A stretch of DNA of 64,000 nucleotides from Bifidobacterium sp. ESL0690 (GTDB lineage: Bacteria > Actinomycetota > Actinomycetes > Actinomycetales > Bifidobacteriaceae), in assembly GCF_029392315.1 (NCBI RefSeq), contig NZ_CP113939.1:1-64000 (forward strand), read 5' to 3'. Positions 12,662 through 21,574 of the stretch are shown here, one piece after another. Positions within the stretch are counted from its first letter, which is position 1. Each line of letters opens with the position of its first letter. The translations under genes and the position numbers were made by a program. Under the pieces are notes generated by a model, which searched no databases, was not told where the DNA came from, and saw nothing but the letters and a program-made list of their open reading frames with translations.

Positions 12662-12971
12662 GAAGAAAGAGAGCTCCCACAGTCAATTCCAATAGTGAAA
12701 TTGAATAATCAACCACCTAAAATCTCAGTGGGAACTCCGCTAACACCGACCTACAGAAACGACCCCTGTAAAGTCTGAGGCCAGTATACATGCCATCTCT
12801 GATATCACTTGCAAACAGCTTATGGTGAAACATGATTACTTTCTGTCGAGCAAGAGAAGCAAGGTTCTTACCGTCGTTTTTCGTCCCCGAAGACTGATAG
12901 CCTCGTAGCAGGTTGTTTTGTGCGGAAACAGGCGATTTTATGTGGCCCGCGCGGCATGTCAAGGAGCAATA
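12662..12971. other. Intergenic region, SIR2 gene to DUF3566 gene
   Basis: No gene is supported here. An imperfect 10-bp inverted repeat (GAGCTCCCAC at 12669-12678 and GTGGGAACTC at 12728-12737) has a long loop. It could be a terminator remnant or an insertion scar. The right side must hold the promoter of the DUF3566 gene, whose ribosome site AAGGAG is at 12961-12966. Confidence 0.5.
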
Positions 12972-13520
12972 ATGGACGAAAACGTTGACGAGAATCTGTT
13001 GCGTCAGGCAAAAAGCGCAAGTGCTGGCGCGCCCGAATCCGAACGCTCACCTCGCGTTGCCCGCTCCGTCCTTGGCGAAGGCACCGGTTCCAAGTCGGAA
13101 GCCGCGCCGTGGCCGCTGAATGGCAAATCGGCCGGCAAGAAAAAAAGCCGAATCCCGCGCGCACGCCGTATGAGCCTTTCGCTCACCCGCGTCGATGCCT
13201 GGTCCGTGGCCAAGGTGACGTTGCTGCTTTCCGTCGCGTTTGGCATCATCCAGATCGTCGCGGTCGCGCTTATCTGGGCACTCTTGAACGTGGTCGGCGT
13301 CTTCGACCAGGTCACGCAAATCGTTTCCTCCACCGGCCTCGACACCGGCGGTTTCAACCTTGCGAGCATTTTCTCGCTCGGCACCGTCTTGAGCACTGTC
13401 ACGATTCTTTCGATTGTCGAAGTTGTGGTCGCGACGTTGTTCGCGGTCATCATCGCGGCTCTTTACAATGTCATCAGCCAGCTCGTGGGAGGTGTGCACG
13501 TTACCCTCGGTGATGACTGA
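12972..13520 (+). CDS. DUF3566 transmembrane protein
   Basis: A 182-residue membrane protein with a charged, disordered N-terminal 70 residues, then ARRMSLSLTRVDAWSVAKVTLLLSVAFG, which is the characteristic DUF3566 entry. Two transmembrane segments lie at about 78-103 and 132-160. This family is typically encoded directly downstream of gyrA in Actinobacteria; its role is not known to me. The ATG at 12972 follows AAGGAG by 6 nt; a GTG in frame 54 nt upstream has no ribosome site and is rejected. It is separated from gyrA here by the SIR2 insertion. Confidence 0.88.
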   Translation: MDENVDENLLRQAKSASAGAPESERSPRVARSVLGEGTGSKSEAAPWPLNGKSAGKKKSRIPRARRMSLSLTRVDAWSVAKVTLLLSVAFGIIQIVAVALIWALLNVVGVFDQVTQIVSSTGLDTGGFNLASIFSLGTVLSTVTILSIVEVVVATLFAVIIAALYNVISQLVGGVHVTLGDD

Positions 13521-13554
13521 TAATGCGCAATCAGTGATTTTGGGACGCAACTAA

Positions 13555-14277
13555 ATGGGAAACACACGGTCAACGAGCGGCTTGAAACAACGTGCTGCCG
13601 GCGACAATTCTTCCAAGAAAAAGAAAAAATCCGGTCCTGCCCATGCGAAGGACACTTCCGGCCGCATAACGGTTCAGGACGTCCTGTCCGTCCTCATTTA
13701 CTGCCTCATCGCGGTCATCGTGGTGAGCCTTCTGCGCATATTCGTCATTGGCCTTTACGTCGTGCCGTCCGGTTCCATGGAAACCACGCTCAATATCGGC
13801 GACCACATCGTCACCAACCGGCTTGCCAAGCCCATTCTGAAACTCAAGCGCGGCGATGTCGTCGTGTTCAAAGACCCCGCAAACTGGCTGAATTCCGAGA
13901 ATGTTTTTGCCTCCAACGATTTAGTCAAACGATTGATTGGCCTGCCCGGAGACACGGTGGCCTGCAAGGGCAACGGCGCGCCGGTGACGATCAACGGGGT
14001 GCCAATCGACGAAACCTCGTACCTGAAAGCCGGAGTACAGCCGAGCAGCTTCCCCTTCAAAATGAAGGTGACGCCGGGCAACGTCTTCGTCCTCGGCGAC
14101 AATCGCGCCAATTCCGCGGATTCCCGCTACCATACCAACGATGGCAACCACGGGCTCGTCCCGCTCGACCGCATCAAGGGCGTCGCCATGCTCACCTACC
14201 TGCCCGTCAGCAGGTTCGGGGTGGTTCAAGCGCACCACGAGGTGTTCGCGAAAGTTGGCGGAGTCGCGCATTCGTGA
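13555..14277 (+). CDS. lepB: Signal peptidase I
   Basis: The enzyme cleaves signal peptides from exported preproteins at the outer face of the membrane. After a Lys-rich N-terminus there is one transmembrane segment at about residues 45-65. The catalytic serine is in PSGSMETTL (about Ser74) and the general-base lysine in VKRLIGLPGD (about Lys125). VLGDNRANSADSRYH is the conserved box E. Length (240) and topology fit the Gram-positive/actinobacterial type. It starts 34 nt after the DUF3566 gene with a weak ribosome site, so it may share that transcript. It would serve the many secreted proteins in this window. Confidence 0.94.
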   Translation: MGNTRSTSGLKQRAAGDNSSKKKKKSGPAHAKDTSGRITVQDVLSVLIYCLIAVIVVSLLRIFVIGLYVVPSGSMETTLNIGDHIVTNRLAKPILKLKRGDVVVFKDPANWLNSENVFASNDLVKRLIGLPGDTVACKGNGAPVTINGVPIDETSYLKAGVQPSSFPFKMKVTPGNVFVLGDNRANSADSRYHTNDGNHGLVPLDRIKGVAMLTYLPVSRFGVVQAHHEVFAKVGGVAHS

Positions 14278-14348
14278 GTTGCGGAATGTTGAGATTTGCG
14301 CGTTTCGTAAGTTGGATTTGCAGCATTTCGTAAGCTGCTTCCGCTAAA

Positions 14349-15482
14349 GTGGCCGATGTGATCGCCTACATCAGGAATTTCAGCACCTCGTTCATCCTCG
14401 CGATGACGATTTGGCCGTTTCTTTCGGCCCTGCTGACCCTGCCGATTCTGGCGGGAATGTACCACCGCTACCATCGCCTGCGTTCCAGCGCGGTGCTCGC
14501 GGCGTATCTGTGCGTGCTATACGCGCTCGGGCTGGTCACGTTCACGCTTTACCCGATGCCTGACGATCCGGCCACATACTGCCTGACGTACGCGCATCAC
14601 CCACAGCTTCATGTGATGCAATTCATGAGCGATCTGGCGACGGGTAGCAAGGCGGCGGCTCTGCAGCTCCTGCTCAACATCGTCTTCTTCATCCCGCTTG
14701 GTTTCGCGCTTTCCCGCTGGGCGCGCTGGAAGTTCTACGCCGTGATTCCCGCCGGATTCGCAGTCTCCCTGCTTATCGAGACCTCGCAGCTCACCGGCGT
14801 CTGGGGCATCTACCCCTGCGCCTACCGCCAGTTCGACGTCGACGATCTGCTGACCAACACGTTGGGCGCGATCATCGGCTGCTTCATCGCGTGGATTTAC
14901 GGGGCTTTGGTGCCGGTGCGCACTGTGGAGGACCGTAGCGAAGTCATCGAAAAGCCTGGGCTGGTGCACCGGGCCGTCGCGCTGATGCTCGATCTGGTAT
15001 TCATCGTCGTCGCGGACGGTTCGCTGACACTGGGCTCGATTTACCTCTTCCAGAAGTCGTCGAAATACCTTCCCGACGGCACGTATATGTTCCTCGGCCA
15101 CGCGTTCGGCACCGGGGTATCGGACGGCCTGGCCCAGTTCTTCACCCTGCTTTCATTCGTCATTTTCGAAGTGCTCATTCCGGTGACGCACCGCGGTCAG
15201 ACGCTCGGCGGTATGTTCACGCACATGAGCTGCGAGACCAAGGAGCGGCACGGCGGCGCTCGCGTCGCGTTCTATGTCGCGCGGCTGCTGGTGCTGATGG
15301 TTGGCACCATGCTCTTCGCTGCCCCCACCCGCCAACTCGGCGTCATCGTCCTGGTCATTCTCGTGATCTTCTGGATTTTCGCCCACCAGATGCCCTATGA
15401 CCTCATCCCCGGTCGCGATTGGAATGATATTTATCGTAACGGAAATTATGAGTATTATGATGACGGGCGCTTTGGTCGGTAA
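14349..15482 (+). CDS. VanZ-like / RDD-domain fusion membrane protein
   Basis: The N-terminal part (about residues 35-190) is VanZ-like: LYALGLVTFTLYPMP, then LQLLLNIVFFIPLGFALS and SLLIETSQL with DVDDLLTNTLGAIIG. The C-terminal part (about 205-350) is an RDD-type membrane domain starting GLVHRAVALMLDLVFI and including RGQTLGGMFTHMSC. About nine hydrophobic segments are visible. VanZ relatives are common in Gram-positives without any glycopeptide resistance, so no resistance claim is made; a cell-envelope role is likely. The GTG start at 14349 is tentative; a short hairpin lies just upstream at about 14321-14339. Confidence 0.82.
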   Translation: MADVIAYIRNFSTSFILAMTIWPFLSALLTLPILAGMYHRYHRLRSSAVLAAYLCVLYALGLVTFTLYPMPDDPATYCLTYAHHPQLHVMQFMSDLATGSKAAALQLLLNIVFFIPLGFALSRWARWKFYAVIPAGFAVSLLIETSQLTGVWGIYPCAYRQFDVDDLLTNTLGAIIGCFIAWIYGALVPVRTVEDRSEVIEKPGLVHRAVALMLDLVFIVVADGSLTLGSIYLFQKSSKYLPDGTYMFLGHAFGTGVSDGLAQFFTLLSFVIFEVLIPVTHRGQTLGGMFTHMSCETKERHGGARVAFYVARLLVLMVGTMLFAAPTRQLGVIVLVILVIFWIFAHQMPYDLIPGRDWNDIYRNGNYEYYDDGRFGR

Positions 15483-15640
15483 ATGACGGATTATGGGTTA
15501 TGAATCATGGGCGATGAGTTAAAAGCCGTGAATCGTGAGCCATGATATAAGCGATGAAGCTTGAATCGCGAACCGTCAACGATGAGCAATGAACCATGAA
15601 CTGTGCGTTCGTTAATGGACGTGCAGTGTGGCTCGCTATT
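15483..15640 (+). repeat. Low-complexity run of ATGA/GTGA-type words
   Basis: After the VanZ-RDD gene comes about 120 nt built from degenerate short words (ATGAATCATG, GATGAGTTA, GTGAATCGTGAGCC, GATGAGCAATGAACCATG). No reading frame is supported. It looks like decayed short tandem repeat; function unknown. Confidence 0.5.
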
Positions 15641-15750
15641 TTATAATACGATAACTATAGTTATAATTTAGTATTTTGTATGCGTAAAGTTGGCTTGTTT
15701 TCCGGGATGTCCGGGACGTTTCCAAGCGGTTCGCGCTCGCCGACGAACTG

Positions 15751-16575
15751 TTGGGATGGGGCTCTTTACGGTGTCTTTCGTTGCGGAAGGTAGTGTGCAA
15801 AGTGGTGTTGGAAAGCGTCGCCCAGGTGCTCACCGGGCTGGTATTGGAATGCTTCGTGTGCCTTTTCCAGAAGAGCGCGACCGAAAATCGTGGAGATGAC
15901 AGTCTGGCTAGTGATAAGCCTGAGCGTCCGCATCGCGTATCGTCCGATGCCGTTATCTTCATCGTTGCCGTAGCGGTTGTGGTCATGTTGCTGATGGACG
16001 TGTCGGCTTTCGTTTTTGGCTTTTACGAATTCGTGGCCGTCGCGCTCATGGTTGTCGTGCTGCTGCAGTTCGTGGTTATCGGCCGCGTGGGGCGCAAACG
16101 CATCGCTGCCGGCTCCCTGTGGAAAGGCTTTGCAGCCCGCGGCGTGCGTGCGCTGGTGCTTATCTGCGTTACGGCATACACCATCACGCGTGCGATAAAA
16201 GCCCGTAGCGGTGGCGTGCTCACCCAGCTGTTCGGGGGAAGCGGAAATCGGGCGCACGGGGCCGGCATGGCTGGCGGTATCGGCAGCAGAGTCTCCCAGA
16301 TCGGAATGGGCGGCCTTTTTGAAGTCGTGCAGCTGATGCTCGCGATGATTCTCTGCCTCACGTTCCTTGTGTTCGCGATCTGCGATTCCGTGGGCATGTA
16401 TGCGGCATGCTGCGCTTCCGGCGTCCGTCAAAAGGGCAGAATCAGTAGGATGCTCGCCCATCTGGCGCAGAACTTCAGAACCATGAACATTGCCGGATTC
16501 CTGCTGCGGACAGTCATCGTGTCGCTGCTGATACTCTTCCTCGCCTCGAACTGCCTCGCGCGGTGGGGCCTTTGA
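15751..16575 (+). CDS. Hypothetical multi-pass membrane protein
   Basis: I do not recognise this protein. It has hydrophobic segments at about residues 67-92, 94-112, 132-148, 190-222 and 247-270, suggesting five or six membrane passes, with a Gly-rich loop near 165-185. Codon use and GC resemble the core genes, supporting a real gene. The start is uncertain: the frame opens with TTG at 15751, and GTG codons about 40 nt further in are alternatives; none has a strong ribosome site. It is followed by the repeat-rich region around the broken AlbA_2 gene. Confidence 0.6.
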   Translation: MGWGSLRCLSLRKVVCKVVLESVAQVLTGLVLECFVCLFQKSATENRGDDSLASDKPERPHRVSSDAVIFIVAVAVVVMLLMDVSAFVFGFYEFVAVALMVVVLLQFVVIGRVGRKRIAAGSLWKGFAARGVRALVLICVTAYTITRAIKARSGGVLTQLFGGSGNRAHGAGMAGGIGSRVSQIGMGGLFEVVQLMLAMILCLTFLVFAICDSVGMYAACCASGVRQKGRISRMLAHLAQNFRTMNIAGFLLRTVIVSLLILFLASNCLARWGL

Positions 16576-16673
16576 TCGCGTTTTTCAGATGTCAGAGTGA
16601 GGAACGTCTCCAACTAATCGCCCGCACCCCCGTTGAAGCAGGTTGCTGAAGATTTCGGCGACGGCAAAGACAT

Positions 16674-16702
16674 AACTTCTAAAAATTTCAGAAGTTAAGA
16701 AC
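16674..16702 (+). repeat. Left copy of flanking repeat AACTTCTAAAAAT...TTAAGAAC
   Basis: The 29-nt element begins AACTTCTAAAAAT, ends TTAAGAAC and contains its own small hairpin (AACTTCT/AGAAGTT). A copy in the opposite orientation, shorter by 6 nt in the middle, lies at 18805-18827, on the other side of the AlbA_2 gene. A GTTCTTAAGAAC palindrome at 16732-16743 lies between this element and the 11-bp repeats. Part of a 540-nt gap without a supported gene. Confidence 0.7.
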
Positions 16703-16757
16703 ATCCTTAGGTAGAAACGCACAAGTTTGAGGTTCTTAAGAACGGATTTATTTTCAA

Positions 16758-16790
16758 ATTGCCGAGTAATTGCCGAGTAATTGCCGAGTA
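16758..16790 (+). repeat. Triple 11-bp tandem repeat ATTGCCGAGTA (cluster 1)
   Basis: Three perfect, contiguous copies of ATTGCCGAGTA at 16758-16768, 16769-16779 and 16780-16790. The period of 11 nt places copies on about the same DNA face. The same unit recurs in two further clusters around the AlbA_2 gene. Confidence 0.92.
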
Positions 16791-16958
16791 GGTATTTGCA
16801 TATTGCTGAGTTTGGTATGAATCGGTTTGTGAGTGTGCTTTTGTGTGATAACAGCGATGTTGAGCCAATGCCGAATATTTGCCTATCACTTATTTTTAAG
16901 AGATTGAAACTTGTGTGTTGTGGTAATGGCAGGCTTGGCGAAGATGTAGGTAGAGCGG

Positions 16959-16991
16959 ATTGCCGAGTAATTGCCGAGTAATTGCCGAGTA
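16959..16991 (+). repeat. Triple 11-bp tandem repeat ATTGCCGAGTA (cluster 2)
   Basis: Three perfect copies at 16959-16969, 16970-16980 and 16981-16991, starting exactly 201 nt after cluster 1 and ending 124 nt before the AlbA_2 gene start. Position upstream of the gene would suit an autoregulatory binding array; that is inference. Confidence 0.92.
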
Positions 16992-17115
16992 AAGTAGAGA
17001 TTGATAATTCTCTTAATACCAAAATCGTGCATCGAGCAATCATATAGAATTATGATAGTTATCATATTTATTTGTTGTTGGTAAAGCTGGGACTGTTGAG
17101 GAAGAGATAGCAATC

Positions 17116-18603
17116 GTGAAACGTAGTGATAAGAAACGAGCGGTCGTATCTTCTAATATTGCGCAATTGATTTCCTTGCCAGAGGGCCAGTATTTTGACC
17201 GGAAGAGTGCACGTATTCATCTTAATGATCTTGCACGGCATATTTGCGCCTTTGCCAATGCTTCAGGTGGAACTATTGCTGTAGGAATTGAGGATGACGG
17301 TAAAGTAAGCGGTTTCAAATTTGATGGCTCTCAGGATATTGAAGAGATTCAACGCTGTTATATTTTTTAGTGTGAGCCGGCACCAATCGTTTCAACGCGT
17401 CATATTCCCGTAGTTAATGACAACGGTGAGAATGATGAAGTGTTATTGTTAGATGTTGCTGCTTCAGATGATTGTGTGATTCATCGTAAAGATGACAAGA
17501 AAGTCTATTTACGTGTCGGTGATAAAAGTGTTGCGCTGACTCATAGTCAGATTATGCGTCTGGAATACGATAAGAATCAGCGCATATTTGAAGACGAAAT
17601 AGTTCAATGGTCGGATATTGAAGATATCGACCATGAAGTGCTTGATGATTATAAGCAAAAAATTCACGGCGATAATCTTTCGGATGAGCAAGTACTTCGA
17701 AGTCGCAAATTCTTGATAGGAGATCATCTTACCAATGCTGGAGTGCTTTTATTCGCAAAGGATCCGACGCAATTTCTTCCTCAGGCGAGAGTGCGTGTCC
17801 TTCGATTCGAAGGTAATCATATGAGGACGGGTCGGCAAATCAATATTTTGAAAGATCAATCATTTGATAGTCCTATACCGAAAACAATCAAAAATGCATC
17901 TGCATTGATATCTAGTATGCTCAGGGAATTCCAGTATTTGGGTGAAGATGGTCGTTTTGGAACTATTCCCGAATATCCTGAATTCGCATGGTTTGAGGGC
18001 CTGGTCAATGCTGTTATCCACCGTGATTACGCATTCCAAGGTGATTATATCCGTATCTCTATGTATGACGACAGATTGGAAGTATTAAGTCCTGGTCCGT
18101 TGCCTAACATTGTCACTCTCAATAATATGCGTACTACGCGTTATGCTCGTAATCCGCGTATTGCCCGTGCTTTAGTAGAATTTGGCTGGGCTCGAGAACT
18201 TAATGAGGGTGTACAGCGTATTTATACCGAGATGCAGAGCGCATTTTTGAACGATCCGGTTTATTCGGAACCTGAGCATGCGAAAGTTCAGTTGACGTTG
18301 GAGAATAGCATTACCTCTCGCGTGTTGCGCAACAATGATTCTCTTGAGCGACAAATTAGTCCGGAAGTGCTACATGCTTTGTCTGGGTATGAGATGGCTG
18401 CAGTGCAGTTAGCTTATGCTGAAGGACGGATAACGGTAAAAAAATTAACTGAGCGCATTAATCGTAGTCCCAGAACGGTTCGGACAGTTTTGAAGGGGCT
18501 GAGAGATAAAAATGTTTTGCAATGGCATGGTTCGAGTCCGAACGATCCTTCTCAGTATTATTCTTTGAATAATGGGCTCGGTGAATCCGATGGTGTCGAG
18601 TAA
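17116..18603 (+). pseudogene. AlbA_2 (Schlafen)/HATPase_c_4 DNA-binding protein, interrupted by in-frame TAG
   Basis: One continuous frame of 495 codons, broken only by TAG at 17368-17370 (after IQRCYIF). Translation resumes in the same frame with CEPAPIVSTRHIPVVND. The first part is an AlbA_2/Schlafen AAA_4 domain: EGQYFDRKSARI near residue 23, then HICAFANASGGTIAVGIEDDG. The second is an ATPase domain with FEGLVNAVIHRDYAFQGDYI near 297 and RNPRIARALVEFGWARELNEG. A winged-helix-like C-terminus contains INRSPRTVRTVLKGL. Family members are presumed transcriptional regulators. The GTG at 17116 has GAAGAG upstream. The single nonsense codon suggests a recent mutation, a sequencing error or readthrough, since no other damage is visible. 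Composition is AT-rich. Confidence 0.85.
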
Positions 18604-18635
18604 TTGCCGAGTAGCTGCCGAGTAATTTCCGAGTA
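18592..18635 (+). repeat. Degenerate 11-bp repeat cluster 3, overlapping the AlbA_2 gene end
   Basis: Four units in register: a degenerate GGTGTCGAGTA (18592-18602), a perfect ATTGCCGAGTA (18603-18613), GCTGCCGAGTA (18614-18624) and ATTTCCGAGTA (18625-18635). The gene's stop codon TAA is formed inside the array at 18601-18603. Confidence 0.88.
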
Positions 18636-18771
18636 TGTATTATTTAAATCTGCCTTTGAGCTAAGGTAAGCCACTGAACGGGAATGGCAGCGGTTTTAGC
18701 TTAACTTGTGGATGAAGAAGTTTAGCAAAATGTCCCTGTTCCGTTTTTGGCTTTGTCCGTTCTCGTTGTAG

Positions 18772-18827
18772 CTTCTAAAAAATTTTTAGAAGTTTATGCC
18801 AAAAGTTCTTAATTATTTTTAGAAGTT
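18772..18827. repeat. Right flanking palindrome and inverted copy of the 16674 element
   Basis: CTTCTAAAAA and its complement TTTTTAGAAG form a 10-bp-arm palindrome with one central base at 18772-18792. Just after it, 18805-18827 read on the minus strand gives AACTTCTAAAAAT, AA, TTAAGAAC, matching the left element at 16674-16702. The rest of the 18604-18908 gap shows no gene. Confidence 0.7.
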
Positions 18828-18908
18828 TGCAATATCTCGGCTTACGTTGGCTATGAGCATGATGGTTAAGACCTTGGGCTCGGCCAATCTCGGCCGGATT
18901 CTGCAACT

Positions 18909-19934
18909 TTAATACCGTTCGGTGTTGGCTACCAGCCATCTGTAGAGAAAAATGATGAATAGTGTAAATGCCGTTGCGCATATTGTTTGCGGAACAAACT
19001 TGGGCAGGAATATGGCTACGAGAATGGACAGGACGCCGAATAGAACGGAGAGATACATTGTGCCTTTTAAGGCAGCAAGCCATCTGTAATCTGGATGCAG
19101 ATATATTCGGTAATAACCAACGCATGCCATTGCGATAATGGTGCATTGTGTAATTGAAACCGACCACGATATCGGCGAGAGGAATTGCAATTCCGCGGTA
19201 ATTTCCCAAAGGGTCAAAATAAAAATTGCCATTAAAGAAAGAATGACGATATAAGGCATCAAACGTTGACAGCCGGAATATTTGTATTGAATTTTGGAAT
19301 CCAGATCATTCGGTTTAAGATCTTCGCCGGCGAATTCATCTTTGAAACGCAATCTTGACGAAGCTGATTCAGCTTCTGTGGGAAGTTTTGGCGTTGGCGT
19401 TCGCTCTTGCAACAGCGTTTCTTTGTCGTCTAAAAATCGTTGGGCTTTATCGTCAACTTTACGTTGCGAGATAATCGCAAAAAGGGCAGGGATCAACCCT
19501 ATTGCCGTGACCAAAAGAGACCACAAACTATAAGAAGGGAAACCAACTACGACTACCGGCAATAAAAGAAATGATGTGCCTGAGATTGCAATGGCAAGGT
19601 TCCCCATCATTGAGTACCACAATGCGTTTCTTTTCGTTTTCTTCTTAGTTCGCCTTATTTCCACGATTCCCAAGCATGCGAAGGGAATCGATTCCAGCAT
19701 GCATAGAAAAGCTAAAAAGCTTGGAATACCGGGGCTTGTGGTAAGCAATATAGAGAAACCCGTTACGAATATGAGGCATCCGGCGACGAGTAGAATCCAC
19801 CCCGCTCTACGGTGAAATCGGTTAACTCTTTTGGTGATCAACAAATTAAGGTATACGGGATAGGGCGGGGTTGAATCGTTCCTGTAACACTCATTCGGTT
19901 GTTGAGCGTCTTCGGTTTCCGGTGCTTTATTCAC
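18909..19934 (-). CDS. Hypothetical multi-pass membrane protein
   Basis: A 341-residue protein I cannot assign to a family. Hydrophobic segments lie at about residues 43-66, 71-92, 108-128, 135-155, 230-250, 258-276, 290-312 and 315-335, so about eight membrane passes. A hydrophilic loop of about 70 residues (158-225) carries many charged residues. It sits at the downstream end of the minus-strand accessory block but with a 250-nt gap, so it need not belong to the same operon. The block is AT-richer than the core genes. Confidence 0.7.
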   Translation of the reverse strand: MNKAPETEDAQQPNECYRNDSTPPYPVYLNLLITKRVNRFHRRAGWILLVAGCLIFVTGFSILLTTSPGIPSFLAFLCMLESIPFACLGIVEIRRTKKKTKRNALWYSMMGNLAIAISGTSFLLLPVVVVGFPSYSLWSLLVTAIGLIPALFAIISQRKVDDKAQRFLDDKETLLQERTPTPKLPTEAESASSRLRFKDEFAGEDLKPNDLDSKIQYKYSGCQRLMPYIVILSLMAIFILTLWEITAELQFLSPISWSVSITQCTIIAMACVGYYRIYLHPDYRWLAALKGTMYLSVLFGVLSILVAIFLPKFVPQTICATAFTLFIIFLYRWLVANTERY

Positions 19935-20187
19935 GTCGCTCCTCAGTTGCGCTGTTGCAAACGGTTGATGCGGTTATTATATTCCGATATGTATTGTTTA
20001 TCAACGTTATCGGTGGCCGCGATGACTGTCGGAAGCCAGGGTGCATATTTTTGACAGCAGGCTTTGGCTGAGCCTTATGCATATTCTTTGGCGTTCGTTT
20101 TTCATTGTGGAGTTCATATATTACAATACAATGAAAATGAGCAGCAAAAAGGAAATCGTTGGAATTCCGACGTTTTGATGACAGTGT

Positions 20188-20862
20188 TTAGGCGCCGAAT
20201 GTGTTGGGGTCGAAATCGCCGGGGCTTTGGGATTCCATGAATTGTTGGACCATCTTGCCGGTGTGGCAGTTGTAGACGGTGATCTGCATGTCCCATGGTC
20301 CGGTGCCGCCTTTGAGGTAGTAAAGATAACCGTATGAGAGAGGGTTGCCATAGAGAATGGCACTGGCACCTAGTTTCGATATGTTTTTGTCGAGCCAGAC
20401 GGATAGTTTTCTGTCTTTTTCGTAGGGCCTGTATCGGTAGGAGCATGGCTTTTTCCCGTTGCATAGGAAGGTTTGCTCAAATTTTGAGTTCATTTCCTGG
20501 TGCCATTTGATGTTTTTCTGTCGTTGTTTTTCGGTGACTGTGGCCACGATGCTGCCGTCCTGTCCGGCGGTGATTTTCGTGTAGTCTTCGGGGACCCTGG
20601 TTTGCATGTCAGCCGCTACTTTTTGGGCGGTATCCTGCTTTTCGCCGCTCATGATGTATTTGACGAAGAATGGGTCGAAGACGATATCCTGCGTCTTGGT
20701 GTTGTCCGGGCTGTTTTCTGTGTGCTTTTTGGATTGGCTCGTGGATTGCTTGTCCGTCTGATTGCTAATATCTTTCGAACCGAGGCCGCATCCCTGCATT
20801 GGCAGCACCATAACGCTTAAGATCATAAGAATCGTGGCAAGATATTGTATTCGTTTACTCAT
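20188..20862 (-). CDS. Lipoprotein, third paralogue of the cassette
   Basis: The ATG at 20862 is chosen because it starts a signal peptide (MSKRIQYLATILMILS) ending in the lipobox-like PMQGC, so mature protein begins at about Cys25. The longer upstream frame is low-complexity Pro/Ser/Thr and overlaps the previous gene's end. The mature part has FDPFFVKYIMSG near residue 60 and GYLYYLKGGTGPWDMQIT near 180, both shared with the paralogues at 20894-21574 and 22303-22974. Two Cys (FLCNGKKPC) are specific to this copy. I know no function; membrane-anchored surface exposure and position after a putative effector suggest an immunity role. Confidence 0.75.
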   Translation of the reverse strand: MSKRIQYLATILMILSVMVLPMQGCGLGSKDISNQTDKQSTSQSKKHTENSPDNTKTQDIVFDPFFVKYIMSGEKQDTAQKVAADMQTRVPEDYTKITAGQDGSIVATVTEKQRQKNIKWHQEMNSKFEQTFLCNGKKPCSYRYRPYEKDRKLSVWLDKNISKLGASAILYGNPLSYGYLYYLKGGTGPWDMQITVYNCHTGKMVQQFMESQSPGDFDPNTFGA

Positions 20863-20893
20863 ATTTATGCATTTTGGTGGATGGGTTTGGTGT

Positions 20894-21574
20894 CTAGTCG
20901 CCGAAGGTGTTGCGATCGAAATCGCTGGGAGCCTGTGAGGCGAGGTATTGCTGGACGGTCTGGCCGGTGTGGACGTTGTTGATGGTGACGTGTACGTCCC
21001 ATGGTCCGGTGCCGCCATGCAAGTAGTAGAGGTAGCCTGTGGTCACTGGGATGTCGAAGAGGATAGCCATGTAGCTGCCTTGGGCGATGTTTTTATCGAG
21101 CCAGACGGTGAGTTCTCTGCCGTCTTTGGAGAGCTGGTAGTGGTAGTTGGGTGGTGTGCTAGTGTGTGCCTGCTTGAAGAGGTCTATGCTTTGCTGTCTT
21201 CCTTTGGTGTACCAATCGATATCGTTGTTGAGCTGTTTGTCGGTGAGTGTGGTGGTAATGGAGCCGTCGGGTTGGGCATCGGCTTTTGGAAAGGCGTCCT
21301 TTCCTTGTTCTTCTAGGCCTTTTGCTGCCTGTTCCGCAGTCGTGAATTGCTTTGAAAACATGAAGTGTTGGACGAAGAAGGTGTCGAAGGTGATGATATG
21401 GGTCTTACTCTTGTCGGCCTGCTTCTTCTTCGGTGCTGTGTTCTGTGATTGAGCTCTCGGGCTTTTCGTGCTTGGTGTGGCTGTGCCGCATGCGGCCAAC
21501 GGCAGAACGGCGGCAAGCATAGTCGTGATAAGGATTATCGCGATTCGGAGAGTGTGGTGGTATCTGTTTGTCAT
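20894..21574 (-). CDS. Lipoprotein, second paralogue of the cassette
   Basis: A 226-residue lipoprotein precursor. The signal peptide ends in the lipobox LAAC (about residue 29). The linker SPRAQSQNTAPKKKQADKSK is nearly the same as in the paralogue at 22303-22974. The mature domain starts ITFDTFFVQHFMF and ends with GYLYYLHGGTGPWDVHVT and a VHTG segment. The family is unknown to me. Its ATG overlaps the stop of the 236-residue gene upstream (21571-21574), so translation is coupled. It is 31 nt from the next paralogue. Confidence 0.78.
   Translation of the reverse strand: MTNRYHHTLRIAIILITTMLAAVLPLAACGTATPSTKSPRAQSQNTAPKKKQADKSKTHIITFDTFFVQHFMFSKQFTTAEQAAKGLEEQGKDAFPKADAQPDGSITTTLTDKQLNNDIDWYTKGRQQSIDLFKQAHTSTPPNYHYQLSKDGRELTVWLDKNIAQGSYMAILFDIPVTTGYLYYLHGGTGPWDVHVTINNVHTGQTVQQYLASQAPSDFDRNTFGD

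Noticed and set aside
14349..15482. Glycopeptide resistance from the VanZ-like domain
   Set aside because: VanZ-like domains are common in Gram-positives; no vanHAX genes accompany it.
16758..16991. CRISPR array
   Set aside because: Units are 11 nt, directly contiguous and without spacers; no cas genes are present.
16585..17043. Minus-strand frame containing a repeated NYSAITRQ peptide
   Set aside because: The peptide repeat is only a translation of the 11-bp DNA arrays; no ribosome site or domain supports a gene.
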